In this document: in pieces, positions 43,763 to 53,608 of the stretch
Layout of the letters: each line of letters begins with the position of its first letter
How positions within the stretch are numbered: the stretch's first letter is position 1
NCBI GenBank assembly: GCA_000149225.2
Contig: CM000693.1
Span: forward strand, 744,001 to 808,000
DNA from: Lachancea kluyveri NRRL Y-12651
Lineage: Eukaryota > Ascomycota > Saccharomycetes > Saccharomycetales > Saccharomycetaceae
Reading direction: 5' to 3'
DNA length: 64,000 nt
Translations under genes and position numbers: made by a program
Notes under the pieces: generated by a model
Database searches by the model: none
What the model saw: the letters and a program-made list of their open reading frames with translations, nothing else
Told to the model about the DNA's origin: nothing

Positions 43763-45172
43763 TTAATTATTGGCAGGTTTGTCGTTTCCATGATTTCTAA
43801 CGCCCTCATAGGATTGAATCTTCGACTTAATACTAGAGCTAAAGTATTTTTCGATGAAACCGACCTCGGTTTCTTTCTTATTATCACCTTTTCTCTTGGC
43901 AACAATACACCACGTTGTGCCCATATGTGCTCTGCTTTCTTCAACAATCTCAAGACCTGAATCATCTAAAATCTCACCAATGTCCAAATTCCATCTGCAA
44001 CCCCATGTCTCCAAACGTTTTTCTGCTCTGTCGTCTAAAATTTTGTTAATGAAGTTGTACCGACCCCTGCCGTGTTCTAACAAAACAATTCTACCACCGG
44101 GTTTCAAAAGTTTTTCAAAGTTCTTCAAAGCCTTTACAGGGTCTTGATGGGAACATAAGCCAAACGCTTCAACGATTGTATCATACTTCACCTTGATGGT
44201 GTCCGGGTTAACTTGCTGAATATCAGAGTTTGCGCCAGAAAGTTCGAATTTTTCAACCGGTTTTTCACTGGCCAAATCCACCAAGTTTTCTGCTTTGCCA
44301 ACGACAAATGCAGCTCTCTTGTAGCTAGGAAACTCATTTCTAAACTTGCTATGGGCAATTTCCATCATTTTTTCAGAAGCATCCAAAAATGTAATCGAAT
44401 TTATACGTGTCATGTCCATATACTTGATATTCCTACCAGTACCACATGCAACTTCTAAGACGTCCCCAAAGCAGTGCTTCATCAACCACTTGCGCCTTCT
44501 ACCCATGAAAATAGCCTTTTCTTCAAAGTTAATATCGTCATCATATTCTTCTGCTTTAACGTCATAAAATCCAGTGGTATCACGAGGAGGCAATATCTGA
44601 GTATTAAGCCTGTTTTGGTCATTGTTTCCCAAGGAGATGTCATCAAAGTTACTGATGCCTTCCTCCTCCGACATCTTACGATACGCCTCCAATTTCAGTT
44701 CGTCTCTTCTTCTCAATTTACCTCTCAATTCCTTGATTCTTAAAAGCTCGTACTCATTTGCAGTGCCGTCTAGCTGTTTAGCTTCTAAGTCCTCCAGCTC
44801 CTTTTCCTTCGCATATAACTTCTTCATAAACTGAAGACCGTATACCAGAAAAAAAATATATGCACCAATGAGGTACTTGGTCATACCTTTAGTAAATTTT
44901 TCAGATTTTGCAATGGCTCCCCATCTAACTAATCTGTGAGGAGAGTTCATTTGTTCTTCAAACTTCTCCTTGGCTAGCTCTTCTTTCGTCTTTTGACGGC
45001 GAACCCTAGTGTTTGGGGTAGGGACAAACGTAGATTTAAACCTGCTTAGCTGCGACACTTGTATAAGCCGAGTAGCATTTCTGACGCTATTCAAAGAACT
45101 TTGAGACCTGATCAGACGAGATATCATCGTTGGAAGATCCCGCTTATTTAACCGAGAGTTTGAACTTTTCAT
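43763..45172 (-). CDS. OMS1: Mitochondrial inner-membrane methyltransferase-like protein
   Basis: 469 residues, like S. cerevisiae Oms1 (471, YDR316W). The N-terminus is basic and Ser/Arg-rich, typical of a mitochondrial presequence; an inner ATG at 45127 (MISRLIRSQSSL) could be the true start. One membrane segment lies near 98-118 (YLIGAYIFFLVYGLQF), then a charged coil, then a class I methyltransferase domain with VLEVACGTGRN. Oms1 sits in the inner membrane with its methyltransferase domain facing the intermembrane space, and is a multicopy suppressor of oxa1 mutants. Substrate unknown to me. Confidence 0.92.
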   Translation of the reverse strand: MKSSNSRLNKRDLPTMISRLIRSQSSLNSVRNATRLIQVSQLSRFKSTFVPTPNTRVRRQKTKEELAKEKFEEQMNSPHRLVRWGAIAKSEKFTKGMTKYLIGAYIFFLVYGLQFMKKLYAKEKELEDLEAKQLDGTANEYELLRIKELRGKLRRRDELKLEAYRKMSEEEGISNFDDISLGNNDQNRLNTQILPPRDTTGFYDVKAEEYDDDINFEEKAIFMGRRRKWLMKHCFGDVLEVACGTGRNIKYMDMTRINSITFLDASEKMMEIAHSKFRNEFPSYKRAAFVVGKAENLVDLASEKPVEKFELSGANSDIQQVNPDTIKVKYDTIVEAFGLCSHQDPVKALKNFEKLLKPGGRIVLLEHGRGRYNFINKILDDRAEKRLETWGCRWNLDIGEILDDSGLEIVEESRAHMGTTWCIVAKRKGDNKKETEVGFIEKYFSSSIKSKIQSYEGVRNHGNDKPANN

Positions 45173-45587
45173 GTTGTCTTGAATATGTTTTGATAACTTT
45201 TTTCCAACTATTTTGTCCGAAGTAGCTCAAAACACTCGGACAATACGGAACAATCAGTGGCATTCATGTAAAAGTAATGAGAAAGCTGGATATCAACTGG
45301 AGTGCACATAAGAACCTCTTACTAAGATTACGCAACGGCTATATTTTGCTCTCGGAAAAAACATTGGCATTGGGCAGAATCTTTTGGAAATGATTTCAAA
45401 TTACGTAGTCCTAGCCTTGGTGTTTAAACAAACATATTTGCTATCATGTTTGCATATTCCATCACTATTCTGTCTGGAAACATTTTCTTCACACTACACG
45501 TATGCATATTTACAGTGGTATCAATAAGGTATATATTCATATATCATCTATCATCTATAGCTGTTTCTTTGTTGACATTGTAAGGAT
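45173..45587. other. Intergenic: OMS1 promoter and DYS1 3' flank
   Basis: 415 bases with no open frame of note. The DYS1-proximal part has ATATATTCATATATCATCTATC, an AT-rich end-formation-like sequence. No RNA gene seen. Confidence 0.5.
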
Positions 45588-46751
45588 TTAGTCGTTTGTC
45601 TTTTCTAACGGCTTACCATTAGCAAACGTAGCAGCGACAACCAATGGGAACACTACGGTGGCATCGGCGTAGACTTTGACGGATTTGGCTTCTGCCTTGA
45701 TTTTACCCCAAGAGACAGCTTCATCTGGTCTAGCACCAGCGTCAGATCCATCGAATTCTTGACCTGTGTTGATGTACACCGCATAATCGGCACCATTTCT
45801 CATTAAACAGGCGTTAGCAATGTGATGCTTGATCAAACCACCACCGAGAATTATCATACCAGCCTTAGATGATTCCATAGACATAGAGTTGATCTTACGG
45901 ATATCAGCGACGATGTCTAGTCTTAGTTGTTTTGGTGAAGCTTTGAAGGTGTGGAAGAAAAGCATGTCACCAATAGAACCATCAGTGACAGAAGGACAGA
46001 AGATAGGAATCTTGTTCTTATGAGCCCAGTACAAAACGGAAGACTCATCGTTGATTTCTTTACCCAAACGGTCGATCAGCTTGGATGGAGTCCAAATTGG
46101 AGAATCGACGTCTGAGCTGGCATCCAGGCAGTCAGCGCCATGCTTCGCAACGTATTCTTCTTGCTCTTCCAACATTTTGTCTAGAATAGGAACGATCCAT
46201 TCCTCAAATTTACAATAGTTGTCATTTGGAACCAGTAAGTTACCAATACGGTTCATACCTTTGTCACGCAGAGTAGAACCCTTCAGAGAGAATTCACCCA
46301 AATAAGTTGGGGCTAAACATTTGATAATGTCTTCTTCAATACCACCAGCGCTAGCAACAATGGCACTAACCATTTTGTGCTTAACTAGGTAGCATAGAGT
46401 CTCACGTAAACCAGAACTTATTAAATTAGAAGTGTAGCCCATGAAAATTGTAGTCTTCTGATAACCGTTTTCATCAAATGAACCCTTTTTGTCGTGTTCT
46501 TCCAACTCATCGATACGTTTACCTCTCCAAGACCTCATAGAATCAATAATGTCACAAGCTTGGCCCAAGGAAGAGGCTTGAAACCCCATGGTTTTCATGG
46601 AAGCAATCAGGTCAGTAGCTCTCATATTGGTTGCCTCAGGCTTGGAGTAATCAATACCCTCAACTTTGACAAGGCCTTCGGGAACTGGCTCCGAAGCCTT
46701 CAAAACTGCTTCATTGAGCAAATCAGGTAGCTTATCGTTGATTTTAGACAT
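45588..46751 (-). CDS. DYS1: Deoxyhypusine synthase
   Basis: 387 residues, the same length as S. cerevisiae Dys1 (YHR068W). It transfers the aminobutyl group of spermidine to one lysine of eIF5A, the first step of hypusine formation, using NAD. The active-site lysine that forms the enzyme-substrate imine is Lys350 in [12 protein letters not shown]/spermidine-binding blocks ([27 protein letters not shown]) are intact. It shares an 84-base divergent promoter with IPK1. Confidence 0.97.
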   Translation of the reverse strand: MSKINDKLPDLLNEAVLKASEPVPEGLVKVEGIDYSKPEATNMRATDLIASMKTMGFQASSLGQACDIIDSMRSWRGKRIDELEEHDKKGSFDENGYQKTTIFMGYTSNLISSGLRETLCYLVKHKMVSAIVASAGGIEEDIIKCLAPTYLGEFSLKGSTLRDKGMNRIGNLLVPNDNYCKFEEWIVPILDKMLEEQEEYVAKHGADCLDASSDVDSPIWTPSKLIDRLGKEINDESSVLYWAHKNKIPIFCPSVTDGSIGDMLFFHTFKASPKQLRLDIVADIRKINSMSMESSKAGMIILGGGLIKHHIANACLMRNGADYAVYINTGQEFDGSDAGARPDEAVSWGKIKAEAKSVKVYADATVVFPLVVAATFANGKPLEKTND

Positions 46752-46835
46752 AGTTTTTCGATGGTCGTTACTAAATAGTGCTAGTAGTTGTAAGTGGTTG
46801 CCTGAAAATTTTTCAGCGCTTCAATTTCGGATACG
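46752..46835. promoter_or_regulatory. 84-base DYS1/IPK1 divergent promoter with RRPE
   Basis: TGAAAATTTTTCA at 46803-46815 is an RRPE-type motif only 20 bases before the IPK1 ATG and about 50 before that of DYS1. With so little space, both genes must use overlapping promoter elements. Confidence 0.6.
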
Positions 46836-47729
46836 ATGAGCCAAACTCATGTGATGGGACTACAACAATGGAAGCCAGTAAATGGCAGACTAGTAATGAA
46901 AGTGGTACACAAAGGAAATGCTAATATTCTCATTGATGCAGACGACCACTGGTTATGGCGTATCTGTGTCCGGGACGATGAGCTAAAGAAGAATAACGAA
47001 TACACGGCGAAAAATGTGGATTATATAATGAACGTTGCAAAACCCTTGCTGGGGGACATGCTTTGTGAGATTTCTATCACACACGTACCCACTGAAAAAA
47101 TATCGCATTTGTTGCAACTATATGTATCCAATTTGAATGATGATGTTACTACTGTAATCAAATTACCAAACCTTATACCGAGGTCCTATCAGTGTCATGT
47201 AGTGGACCATTTTACGAAGCTGCATTTTAGCGATAACATGAAAGGCATTGTGTGGGAATTTAAGCCCAAGTGGTTATGGTCAGATCTTGATATCTGTAGA
47301 AATTGCACTCATAACAGGTTAAAGGAGAGGGAGATTTCTTACTGTTATTCAATGTTATTGATGGAAGATAAGGTGGCCCACTTGATCACTGAGATATTTT
47401 CAAAAGCATGTGTTCCACCGCAGTTTATCGAAGATGTTTGCAACTACCTGAAGCAAGATAATACTGTGTTACGCAAGCTATACAGAGTCCAGGAACAGGC
47501 TGGTCGACATATTCCGTCGCTTAAATCATTGAAATCCATCGATGATGTTTCAGACGATCTCTGTCTCTCAATGATGCTCAAAGATGTCACATGTTTTTTG
47601 CAATGGGAAGGAGATAAGCCAATTTCTGCGAAGATTGTAGATGTCGATATGAAACCGAAAACCAAATGGCAACACTGGGTCAAAACCCAAAGCGAAGTTG
47701 AGTCAATACCAGATGGTGTTTTACATTAG
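46836..47729 (+). CDS. IPK1: Inositol pentakisphosphate 2-kinase
   Basis: 297 residues (S. cerevisiae Ipk1, YDR315C, has 281). It phosphorylates inositol pentakisphosphate to InsP6, which supports mRNA export through Dbp5/Gle1 at the nuclear pore. The fungal IPK1 motif EFKPKWLWSD (EIKPK-like) and the RNCTHNRLKE zinc/substrate region are present, and the N-lobe begins GLQQWKPVNGR. Low sequence conservation is normal for this family; position supports the call. Its stop codon overlaps that of HTD2. Confidence 0.9.
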   Translation: MSQTHVMGLQQWKPVNGRLVMKVVHKGNANILIDADDHWLWRICVRDDELKKNNEYTAKNVDYIMNVAKPLLGDMLCEISITHVPTEKISHLLQLYVSNLNDDVTTVIKLPNLIPRSYQCHVVDHFTKLHFSDNMKGIVWEFKPKWLWSDLDICRNCTHNRLKEREISYCYSMLLMEDKVAHLITEIFSKACVPPQFIEDVCNYLKQDNTVLRKLYRVQEQAGRHIPSLKSLKSIDDVSDDLCLSMMLKDVTCFLQWEGDKPISAKIVDVDMKPKTKWQHWVKTQSEVESIPDGVLH

Positions 47730-48544
47730 ACAGTTAATGTTGCTTCGACATAAGTAACTGTTTTGTCTTTGGCATCTCTTATCCATATTGGACATTTATT
47801 TTCGACTATAGGACCCATGCAAATTTCAACGTTTGTGCCTTGGTAAATATAGTTCAGGTTTTTATATTTTATTTTCCTCACTGGCACGGATAATCGACTT
47901 GCAGCGTATTTTAACATTACATGAATCGTGAATGGACCCTGTGCAATAAAATCTTGATAGCCTTCTTTTTCAATGCAGTATTGTTTATCCCAGTGGATTC
48001 TATGCGAATTGAAGGTTAAAGAGTTATATCGTACAATGTCCATGTCTCTGAATGTAAAATCGGTACACTGAGTATGTGATGCAAAGATTCCGGTGGCCTT
48101 TGCAGGCAATGGCTTAGAATTAGTATAGAGCAATGTGCGCATCTCCTTAAGTAAGACCTCAGACTGGTCAGTCACTTCTCTGCAGATACCAACGTAGTAA
48201 TCACCTCGAACTTTTTTCAAAAATTTGATGGTTTCAATGCAGTGATAAGACTGGTTAAATCTTAAAGGCTTCAAAAAATCAATAGAGCCCTGAACCCACA
48301 TTCTTCTTAAGAAAGGCAAATCTTGAGCAGATAATGCACCTGGAGTCTGGTATTGGAAGTATCCGTCATGACTCAATTGACTAAAGCTTGGGTTGAAGTA
48401 CAAGAAATGATCGCCTGGCCCAAGCTCTCGGTCAACGGCTGTATTTGAGCCCAACTGAGGAAGCAAAATATTGTTAAGCCTGTTCACAGACGAACTACTT
48501 AATAGTTCATCAAATACCCATTTACTACTAAGCCTTTTACTCAT
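47726..48544 (-). CDS. HTD2: Mitochondrial 3-hydroxyacyl-thioester dehydratase
   Basis: 272 residues from the ATG at 48544; the frame opens four codons earlier at TTG. S. cerevisiae Htd2 (YHR067W) has 280. It performs the dehydration step of type II mitochondrial fatty-acid synthesis, supplying octanoyl-ACP for lipoic acid. Hot-dog fold features include GPFTIHVMLKYAA near residue 205. The basic start MSKRLSSKWVFDELL is presequence-like. It converges on IPK1 with a four-base overlap (plus-strand TTAG holds both stops) and is divergent from RAD34, 105 bases apart. Confidence 0.88.
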   Translation of the reverse strand: MSKRLSSKWVFDELLSSSSVNRLNNILLPQLGSNTAVDRELGPGDHFLYFNPSFSQLSHDGYFQYQTPGALSAQDLPFLRRMWVQGSIDFLKPLRFNQSYHCIETIKFLKKVRGDYYVGICREVTDQSEVLLKEMRTLLYTNSKPLPAKATGIFASHTQCTDFTFRDMDIVRYNSLTFNSHRIHWDKQYCIEKEGYQDFIAQGPFTIHVMLKYAASRLSVPVRKIKYKNLNYIYQGTNVEICMGPIVENKCPIWIRDAKDKTVTYVEATLTV

Positions 48545-48634
48545 CCTTTTTATCAATGCTTTGTGCTGTAAATGTTAAAAACTGAAAAATAAGCCGTCCT
48601 TATTTCTTTCTTACAACATTTGAAATATAGCCTC

Positions 48635-48650
48635 ATGTAAAATGCAATAA
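48635..48650 (+). promoter_or_regulatory. Two minimal uORFs immediately before RAD34
   Basis: ATGTAA at 48635-48640 is a start-stop element. ATGCAATAA at 48642-48650 is a two-codon uORF whose stop shares its last A with the RAD34 ATG (TAATGG). Scanning ribosomes would meet both before the main start, which suggests low or regulated translation (inference). Alternatively transcription starts after them. Confidence 0.6.
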
Positions 48651-50644
48651 TGGCTAAAAGAAGCGGATCAGATGAGGGAAACGTAGGGACTAAAAGACCA
48701 AAGCAAGGGTTGCTATTTTACGAGGAAACTTCCAGTGAAGAGAGTAGTGTGGACGACATAGAATGGGAAGACGTACCTCTGTATGAGGAATCAGAAGTTA
48801 TTAATGTAGAAATACAAAAAAAAGAGGTACCTTCGAAAAAAAAAAGAGGCAAGCCAATACAGTACCAAAAATTAAAGTTTGGTATGCACATAATTCTCAT
48901 GCCGTTTTTGCTTGCAACTCTACGTAGGCGGATGGTATGGGCCCGTGATGAAAGATTGAATAGGCGTCTAAAGAGATCAGTACCCAAGGTTATATCAAAG
49001 AAGTTTGATAGACTGCTTCGTGCTCCATTCAGTGATCAAGATAAAAAATTGAAAACCCTATTGCTTGGTCTAGTTTTTTGGTTCAGGTCACACTATAAGA
49101 TCAATAGCAATGGATTCAGACAGAATTTCAACAGGCTTTCCTATCTGATCAAATTCTCCGGTTCAAATTCGGAAATGTACCGTGAGGTTTTGAATAACCC
49201 TCAAAATTTCTATGGATCCTGTCCTAAGATTCAATCCTTGGAAGATGTGCGGTCTCTGGCAAAAAATAGAATGGCTAATCGTGACTATCTAGTCTTGTTT
49301 TTCTTCATAATATTAAAAAATTTACTGGGTGATGAAAGGGACCTTAGACTATGTTTTGCATTACCTCTTCCAGAGTTTCAAATTATGCCGGCTAAAGTAG
49401 CTTCTCAGATAAAAACTGGTGTTGGCAGAGTACCTAACAGATACGATACCGATTTATTGTCTCCTTATTTTTGGATTGAGTGCAAGGTTAGAGACGATCT
49501 TTATATTATTGATCCTATAGTGAATGTTGACCAGAAACGGATAGTAATGAAAGCTCGTGCTGATGAGTATGTTCCCCACATCAAACCCTTGGATGATTTG
49601 AAAATAAACTACACGCAAAGATTTCATTACATTGTAAGTATCGCAAATGATATGCACATGATGGATGTTTCACCAAGATACCTAGATAATATATGCTACA
49701 GGTACTTCAATACCCCCTCTACAGTGTTTTCAAGCTCTAAACCCTTAAAAAGCAGCATACTGTTCAGAAAGTTTCTACGCAAATACGGAACAATTGAAAA
49801 GAGTAAAGAGTATAATAGCCTGGTGGATTTGGCATTGCAAAACTATAAAATACCGAAGACGTTAATTGGTATGAAGCGTTCGGACAATTTTACTATGCCA
49901 AGCTTACTGAAAGCGAATGAGGTGATAAGTGCATCCACTCGCCCAGTAGGAACCTTTTGCCGAGGGCAACAAACTGAGGAGTACGTATACTGGAAGAAAG
50001 ATATTCTAAGGTTGAAAAGTAGACAGCATTGGGCTCTTTTAGGTAGAACTGTAAAGATGGATGCTGTTCCGATGAAATCGAAAAAAGTTCACACTATGAA
50101 AATGAGAAGGGAAAAGAGATTATACATGTACGAAATTAGAGAGCTCTATGCTTTCGAACAAACGATAGCTACGCCAAAAATGAACAACACGTATCTCACC
50201 AGCGTTGGTGGAAGAGGTCTCATCACCGACGTTTATCACTTTAAGAATGCCCATGGACATGTAGAAATTTACAATGCAAATTTGAAACCGGATGGTTTTG
50301 AGATGTTCGCAGCAACCAAAGAGACCAAGCTTCTTATCCGCCAATACAATCGAGATATTAGAAAAGGAATTGGCTTTCTAAAGGACAAATACGTCGTTCC
50401 AAAACTTCAATGCCTGGAACCATTGAAATTTCTTGATGTTGTCAGCGGATTCGATTTCAAACAAACTCCTGGGTACGCTGTTCCGGTACTAAATCAGATA
50501 CTTGTTAATCACAACGATTTTTGTAGATTAGAACTACTAATTGGGCAAAATCGAGAACTTCAGAATCTGAACTATTGGCAAAATTTACTACAGGCTCTAC
50601 AGGTCAAAAGACGGATTGACAAACAGTACGGTAATAAAGATTAA
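48650..50644 (+). CDS. RAD34: Rad4/XPC family repair protein Rad34
   Basis: 664 residues (S. cerevisiae Rad34, YDR314C, has 692). Rad4 family: acidic/basic N-terminus with KKKRGK, a transglutaminase-like domain about 80-300 (WIECKVRDDLYIIDPIVN), then BHD1-3 about 410-600 (PKTLIGMKRSDNFTMPSLL; VGGRGLITDVYHFKNAHGHVE; VVSGFDFK). Rad34 replaces Rad4 in nucleotide-excision repair of RNA-polymerase-I-transcribed rDNA. Assigned as Rad34 and not Rad4 by its place between IPK1 and PIB1. Two tiny uORFs precede it. Confidence 0.9.
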   Translation: MAKRSGSDEGNVGTKRPKQGLLFYEETSSEESSVDDIEWEDVPLYEESEVINVEIQKKEVPSKKKRGKPIQYQKLKFGMHIILMPFLLATLRRRMVWARDERLNRRLKRSVPKVISKKFDRLLRAPFSDQDKKLKTLLLGLVFWFRSHYKINSNGFRQNFNRLSYLIKFSGSNSEMYREVLNNPQNFYGSCPKIQSLEDVRSLAKNRMANRDYLVLFFFIILKNLLGDERDLRLCFALPLPEFQIMPAKVASQIKTGVGRVPNRYDTDLLSPYFWIECKVRDDLYIIDPIVNVDQKRIVMKARADEYVPHIKPLDDLKINYTQRFHYIVSIANDMHMMDVSPRYLDNICYRYFNTPSTVFSSSKPLKSSILFRKFLRKYGTIEKSKEYNSLVDLALQNYKIPKTLIGMKRSDNFTMPSLLKANEVISASTRPVGTFCRGQQTEEYVYWKKDILRLKSRQHWALLGRTVKMDAVPMKSKKVHTMKMRREKRLYMYEIRELYAFEQTIATPKMNNTYLTSVGGRGLITDVYHFKNAHGHVEIYNANLKPDGFEMFAATKETKLLIRQYNRDIRKGIGFLKDKYVVPKLQCLEPLKFLDVVSGFDFKQTPGYAVPVLNQILVNHNDFCRLELLIGQNRELQNLNYWQNLLQALQVKRRIDKQYGNKD

Positions 50645-51232
50645 TACGGCGCTCACGAATATTACACATTTCGGGAGCAAGATAAGTCATTCGCAGAAAA
50701 TACCGGATGGTAACCTGGCCTTTGTGAATGGTATTGGTTTTTTCTTTCTCTTGTTCTTTTTTTTTAGCTGCAACTACGGTTTCACTTAGTGGTTTATAAC
50801 AAGATAAGTGAATCTGCGTCTTTTTACTTACAGTCTTGTTTCCGAGAGGATGTTATAAACTCCTCAACAACTAGCATTGCTGGCGATTATGAGGGGTAGT
50901 GGCTATATATAAGCACAGCTTTTGTATACTGAGTCTCTGTAATCTATATACAGGCAATAACTACTATGAGTTCAAAATATAATTACTCACTATTTACACT
51001 TTGCATTATGGATTACTGTATGCTTGTTTTTATCATGCTTCACGAAATCAAGGAGAAGTGTCAAGAAAAATCATCTCATCTCGAGACCCTCTTCTCCTCC
51101 AGGTGGTTGATACACTTAGAAATATCGCACTGAAACTTTAGGTGGATCCTAGGTGTGATCTGTATTCTATCTCGGTGTTTGGATTTTGTATATTAAAAAT
51201 TCGTTTTGCTTACAAACCTCTATCTGAAAAAG
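50645..51232. other. RAD34-PIB1 intergenic region
   Basis: 588 bases. They include an STRE-like AGGGG at 50892-50896, a strong TATA box TATATATAAG at 50904-50913 and a 55-codon frame (next entry). The TATA box lies 320 bases before the PIB1 ATG. Confidence 0.55.
50966..51133 (+). CDS. Candidate 55-residue small ORF or PIB1 upstream ORF
   Basis: Starts at an ATG 53 bases after a good TATA box and reads MSSKYNYSLFTLCIMDYCMLVFIMLHEIKEK..., with a hydrophobic segment near residues 9-26. No family recognised. Two readings: a small membrane protein with a stress-type promoter, or a uORF on the PIB1 mRNA (PIB1 starts 100 bases further on). It could also be chance. Confidence 0.3.
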   Translation: MSSKYNYSLFTLCIMDYCMLVFIMLHEIKEKCQEKSSHLETLFSSRWLIHLEISH

Positions 51233-52123
51233 ATGACTGATGGTAACGAATTTATCAATGGTTTCGCACAGTGGCAAGCTGATGACATGATCCAAAACTG
51301 TTTGAACTGTCATGCCAGGTTTACTTTTTTAGTAAGAAAGCATCATTGTCGATGCTGCGGTGGTATATTTTGTGGCAGTTGTAGTGATAAATTTCTTTGG
51401 TATGATAAGAAAAAAATCAAGATTGTAAGTCGCTATGAAGACGATATCGAATTACCCCCATACAGAACGTGTAACGCATGCTACGAAAATCTCCTACGGA
51501 TGAAACTGCTCTTTTCTCCCTGGGGTGACAGGTTGAGAGCGCCTATGAGGAATTTACGTAGGCCAGAAACTCCGGATTCTAATTCGGTTCCACAAACGGC
51601 ATCATCAGCATCGTCGAGAATGAACGAAATAGTAAAGGATAACCAAGTGATAGAAAACGTCAGAGATGCAGATAGTGAGAGGAGCAGCGCAGTGGTTCCA
51701 GCTCACACTAGAAATATGGAAGATTATCAAAGGTGCCCTATCTGCAACTCTGATCTAAGTACTTCGTCAGATGAAAATTCGCAAAAACACATTCAAGAAT
51801 GCATCGGTAGAGCCGAAATGGCTCAACAGCATCAAGATTTAAACGATGTCTTGGGGAGCCCCACGTTTCAAAACAGAATGCTAGTCTATAAGATTCCTAA
51901 GGGTGATACCTTAGAGGAAGAGAGCGGGCAAAACTATCCGGAGTGTCCAATTTGTTTCGAAGAAATGTTGCCAGGTGATAAGGTTGGAAGGCTAGAGTGC
52001 CTGTGTGTCTTTCATTATGATTGTATAAAAAGCTGGTTTCGCAAAAAGACACAGAAGATGAAGGCTGGCTCTACCAAGTTTGCAGGTAAGAATTTTTGTC
52101 CATTGCATGATGCTGTGTTTTGA
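51233..52123 (+). CDS. PIB1: FYVE-RING E3 ubiquitin ligase
   Basis: 296 residues from the ATG at 51233; upstream in-frame codons start only at TTG. N-terminal FYVE domain (about 10-90): WQADD, paired CxxC motifs and the PI3P-binding RKHHCR at 35-40. C-terminal RING about 245-292 (CPICFEEM...CVFHYDCIKSW...CPLHD). S. cerevisiae Pib1 (YDR313C, 286 residues) binds PI3P on endosomes and vacuoles and is an E3 ligase in sorting of membrane proteins. Domain order and length match. The middle third is polar and Ser-rich, with a CPICNSD...H element that may bind another zinc. Confidence 0.94.
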   Translation: MTDGNEFINGFAQWQADDMIQNCLNCHARFTFLVRKHHCRCCGGIFCGSCSDKFLWYDKKKIKIVSRYEDDIELPPYRTCNACYENLLRMKLLFSPWGDRLRAPMRNLRRPETPDSNSVPQTASSASSRMNEIVKDNQVIENVRDADSERSSAVVPAHTRNMEDYQRCPICNSDLSTSSDENSQKHIQECIGRAEMAQQHQDLNDVLGSPTFQNRMLVYKIPKGDTLEEESGQNYPECPICFEEMLPGDKVGRLECLCVFHYDCIKSWFRKKTQKMKAGSTKFAGKNFCPLHDAVF

Positions 52124-52285
52124 CCGAAACGCAGCAGTAGTTTAAACTTCGAGGATTTTTTAAGGTGGCTACTAAGTTTGTGTAATACTATTAATATAAT
52201 TGGATTTTTTGTAGTCTTTTAAACTTTTTTCTTTCAGATGTTAAGTACTATACATGATATTCTACGTAATGCCAATTATATTTAT

Positions 52286-53608
52286 CTATTGTTCAACCTC
52301 GCTGAACAGATCACTGTCCAAATCTTCTGGAACGTCACTATAGCCTTCGCCTTCACTGCTAGAAGATTCTGATTCTGACTCTGATTTGTCGGATACCTCT
52401 TCCCCTTGCTGTTGCTGCAATTCTCTCTGCTTCCTTCTCTCTAATTTACGTTGTTTCTTGGCTTCCTTGACCTCCTTCTTTTTGGCAATATTAATTTCCT
52501 GTTCTTTTCTTCTTTGCTCCTTCAATTTCATTTTTTCAGCATGCTTCTTTTCCAAAGCTCTAATTTCAGAGCTAGTCTTTTTGACGTACTCGTGGTGCAA
52601 AATTTTACCTGAGCAAATGCCTTCCTCGATCTTAATCAGCTTCAAAGTTAATCTTGGGCCAACTTCGGTCAATTTAATAGCCTTCTTACGTGGCGTAGAT
52701 TCTTCTACTGCTACTTCCTGCTGTTCTTGAGATTCACCATCTTCGTTGACCACAGTTTTACTTGGAACATTCTTAACACGTCTATCTTGCTTTTCCATGA
52801 CCCTCACGATAGCATCATCGTCTACTTCACTTTCAGAGGTATAGGCTCCAATGTCGTGATCCAAAATCAACGAAGCAATATCTTCCTTCCCATGCAAGTT
52901 CGGCACGGTTTTGCTTAACTTGTTCTTCGATCTGTACAGCTTTTTCAGGTTTCTAGAGATTTCAACTTCTCTAACATCGATAGAATAATGTCTCATAGAA
53001 ATCTCACCACTCTCCTGGTCTTTGTTAATCATAAAAACACGGTTGATGGAATTTAACTGAGTCTTGGCAGGATTTAAAGGTGGGAAAATATTTTGGAACA
53101 TAGAAATGACAACCTTTTCCACGTTCGACTTTTCTTGTTCTTCCTTAGTCTCCGCATCCTTCTTAATTCCAAAGCCGTTTAACACCAAAAGTGGTGGATT
53201 CAGTAAGTCTTCCTTGTTCAAAGTCTTGGGTCTTCTCAAAAATTTCTTAATATCCTTACCCAATGAAAAATCTGTAACTTGAAAAGTGATTGTTGGGCCT
53301 TGTGGGGCTCTAGCTATCTTCAAAGAGACGTTACCAGTCTTTTCAGACTGAGTGAACATAAACAAGTGGGAAACACCTAATGGACCACACATTACAACAA
53401 AGTCTTTTAGCTTATTAGATTTGCGCTCTTTTAACTTGATTGCTGTGTGTGGTTGCATGATCAAACGGAAATCTTTCACTAATTGATTCAAGGAATGGTT
53501 ACCCATAGAAGTTTGACCAACACGGATAACCATTGACTTAGGAACAGACTTCAGCTCTTCAGGATTTGGTTTAGCATGGGTTCTGGTCTTCTGTCTTCTC
53601 TTAGCCAT
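52286..53608 (-). CDS. SSF1: Brix-domain ribosome biogenesis protein Ssf
   Basis: 440 residues from the ATG at 53608 (MAKRRQKTRTHAKP). The Brix domain spans about 25-330, with KSMVIRVGQTSMG near its start and FVMCGPLGVSHLFMF. The C-terminus is a Lys/Glu/Gln-rich coiled coil ending in an acidic Ser tract. S. cerevisiae has two copies from the genome duplication, SSF1 (YHR066W) and SSF2 (YDR312W); this is the single ancestor-like gene, and the symbol stands for both. It acts in the nucleolus in 60S subunit assembly and 27S pre-rRNA processing. Confidence 0.95.
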   Translation of the reverse strand: MAKRRQKTRTHAKPNPEELKSVPKSMVIRVGQTSMGNHSLNQLVKDFRLIMQPHTAIKLKERKSNKLKDFVVMCGPLGVSHLFMFTQSEKTGNVSLKIARAPQGPTITFQVTDFSLGKDIKKFLRRPKTLNKEDLLNPPLLVLNGFGIKKDAETKEEQEKSNVEKVVISMFQNIFPPLNPAKTQLNSINRVFMINKDQESGEISMRHYSIDVREVEISRNLKKLYRSKNKLSKTVPNLHGKEDIASLILDHDIGAYTSESEVDDDAIVRVMEKQDRRVKNVPSKTVVNEDGESQEQQEVAVEESTPRKKAIKLTEVGPRLTLKLIKIEEGICSGKILHHEYVKKTSSEIRALEKKHAEKMKLKEQRRKEQEINIAKKKEVKEAKKQRKLERRKQRELQQQQGEEVSDKSESESESSSSEGEGYSDVPEDLDSDLFSEVEQ

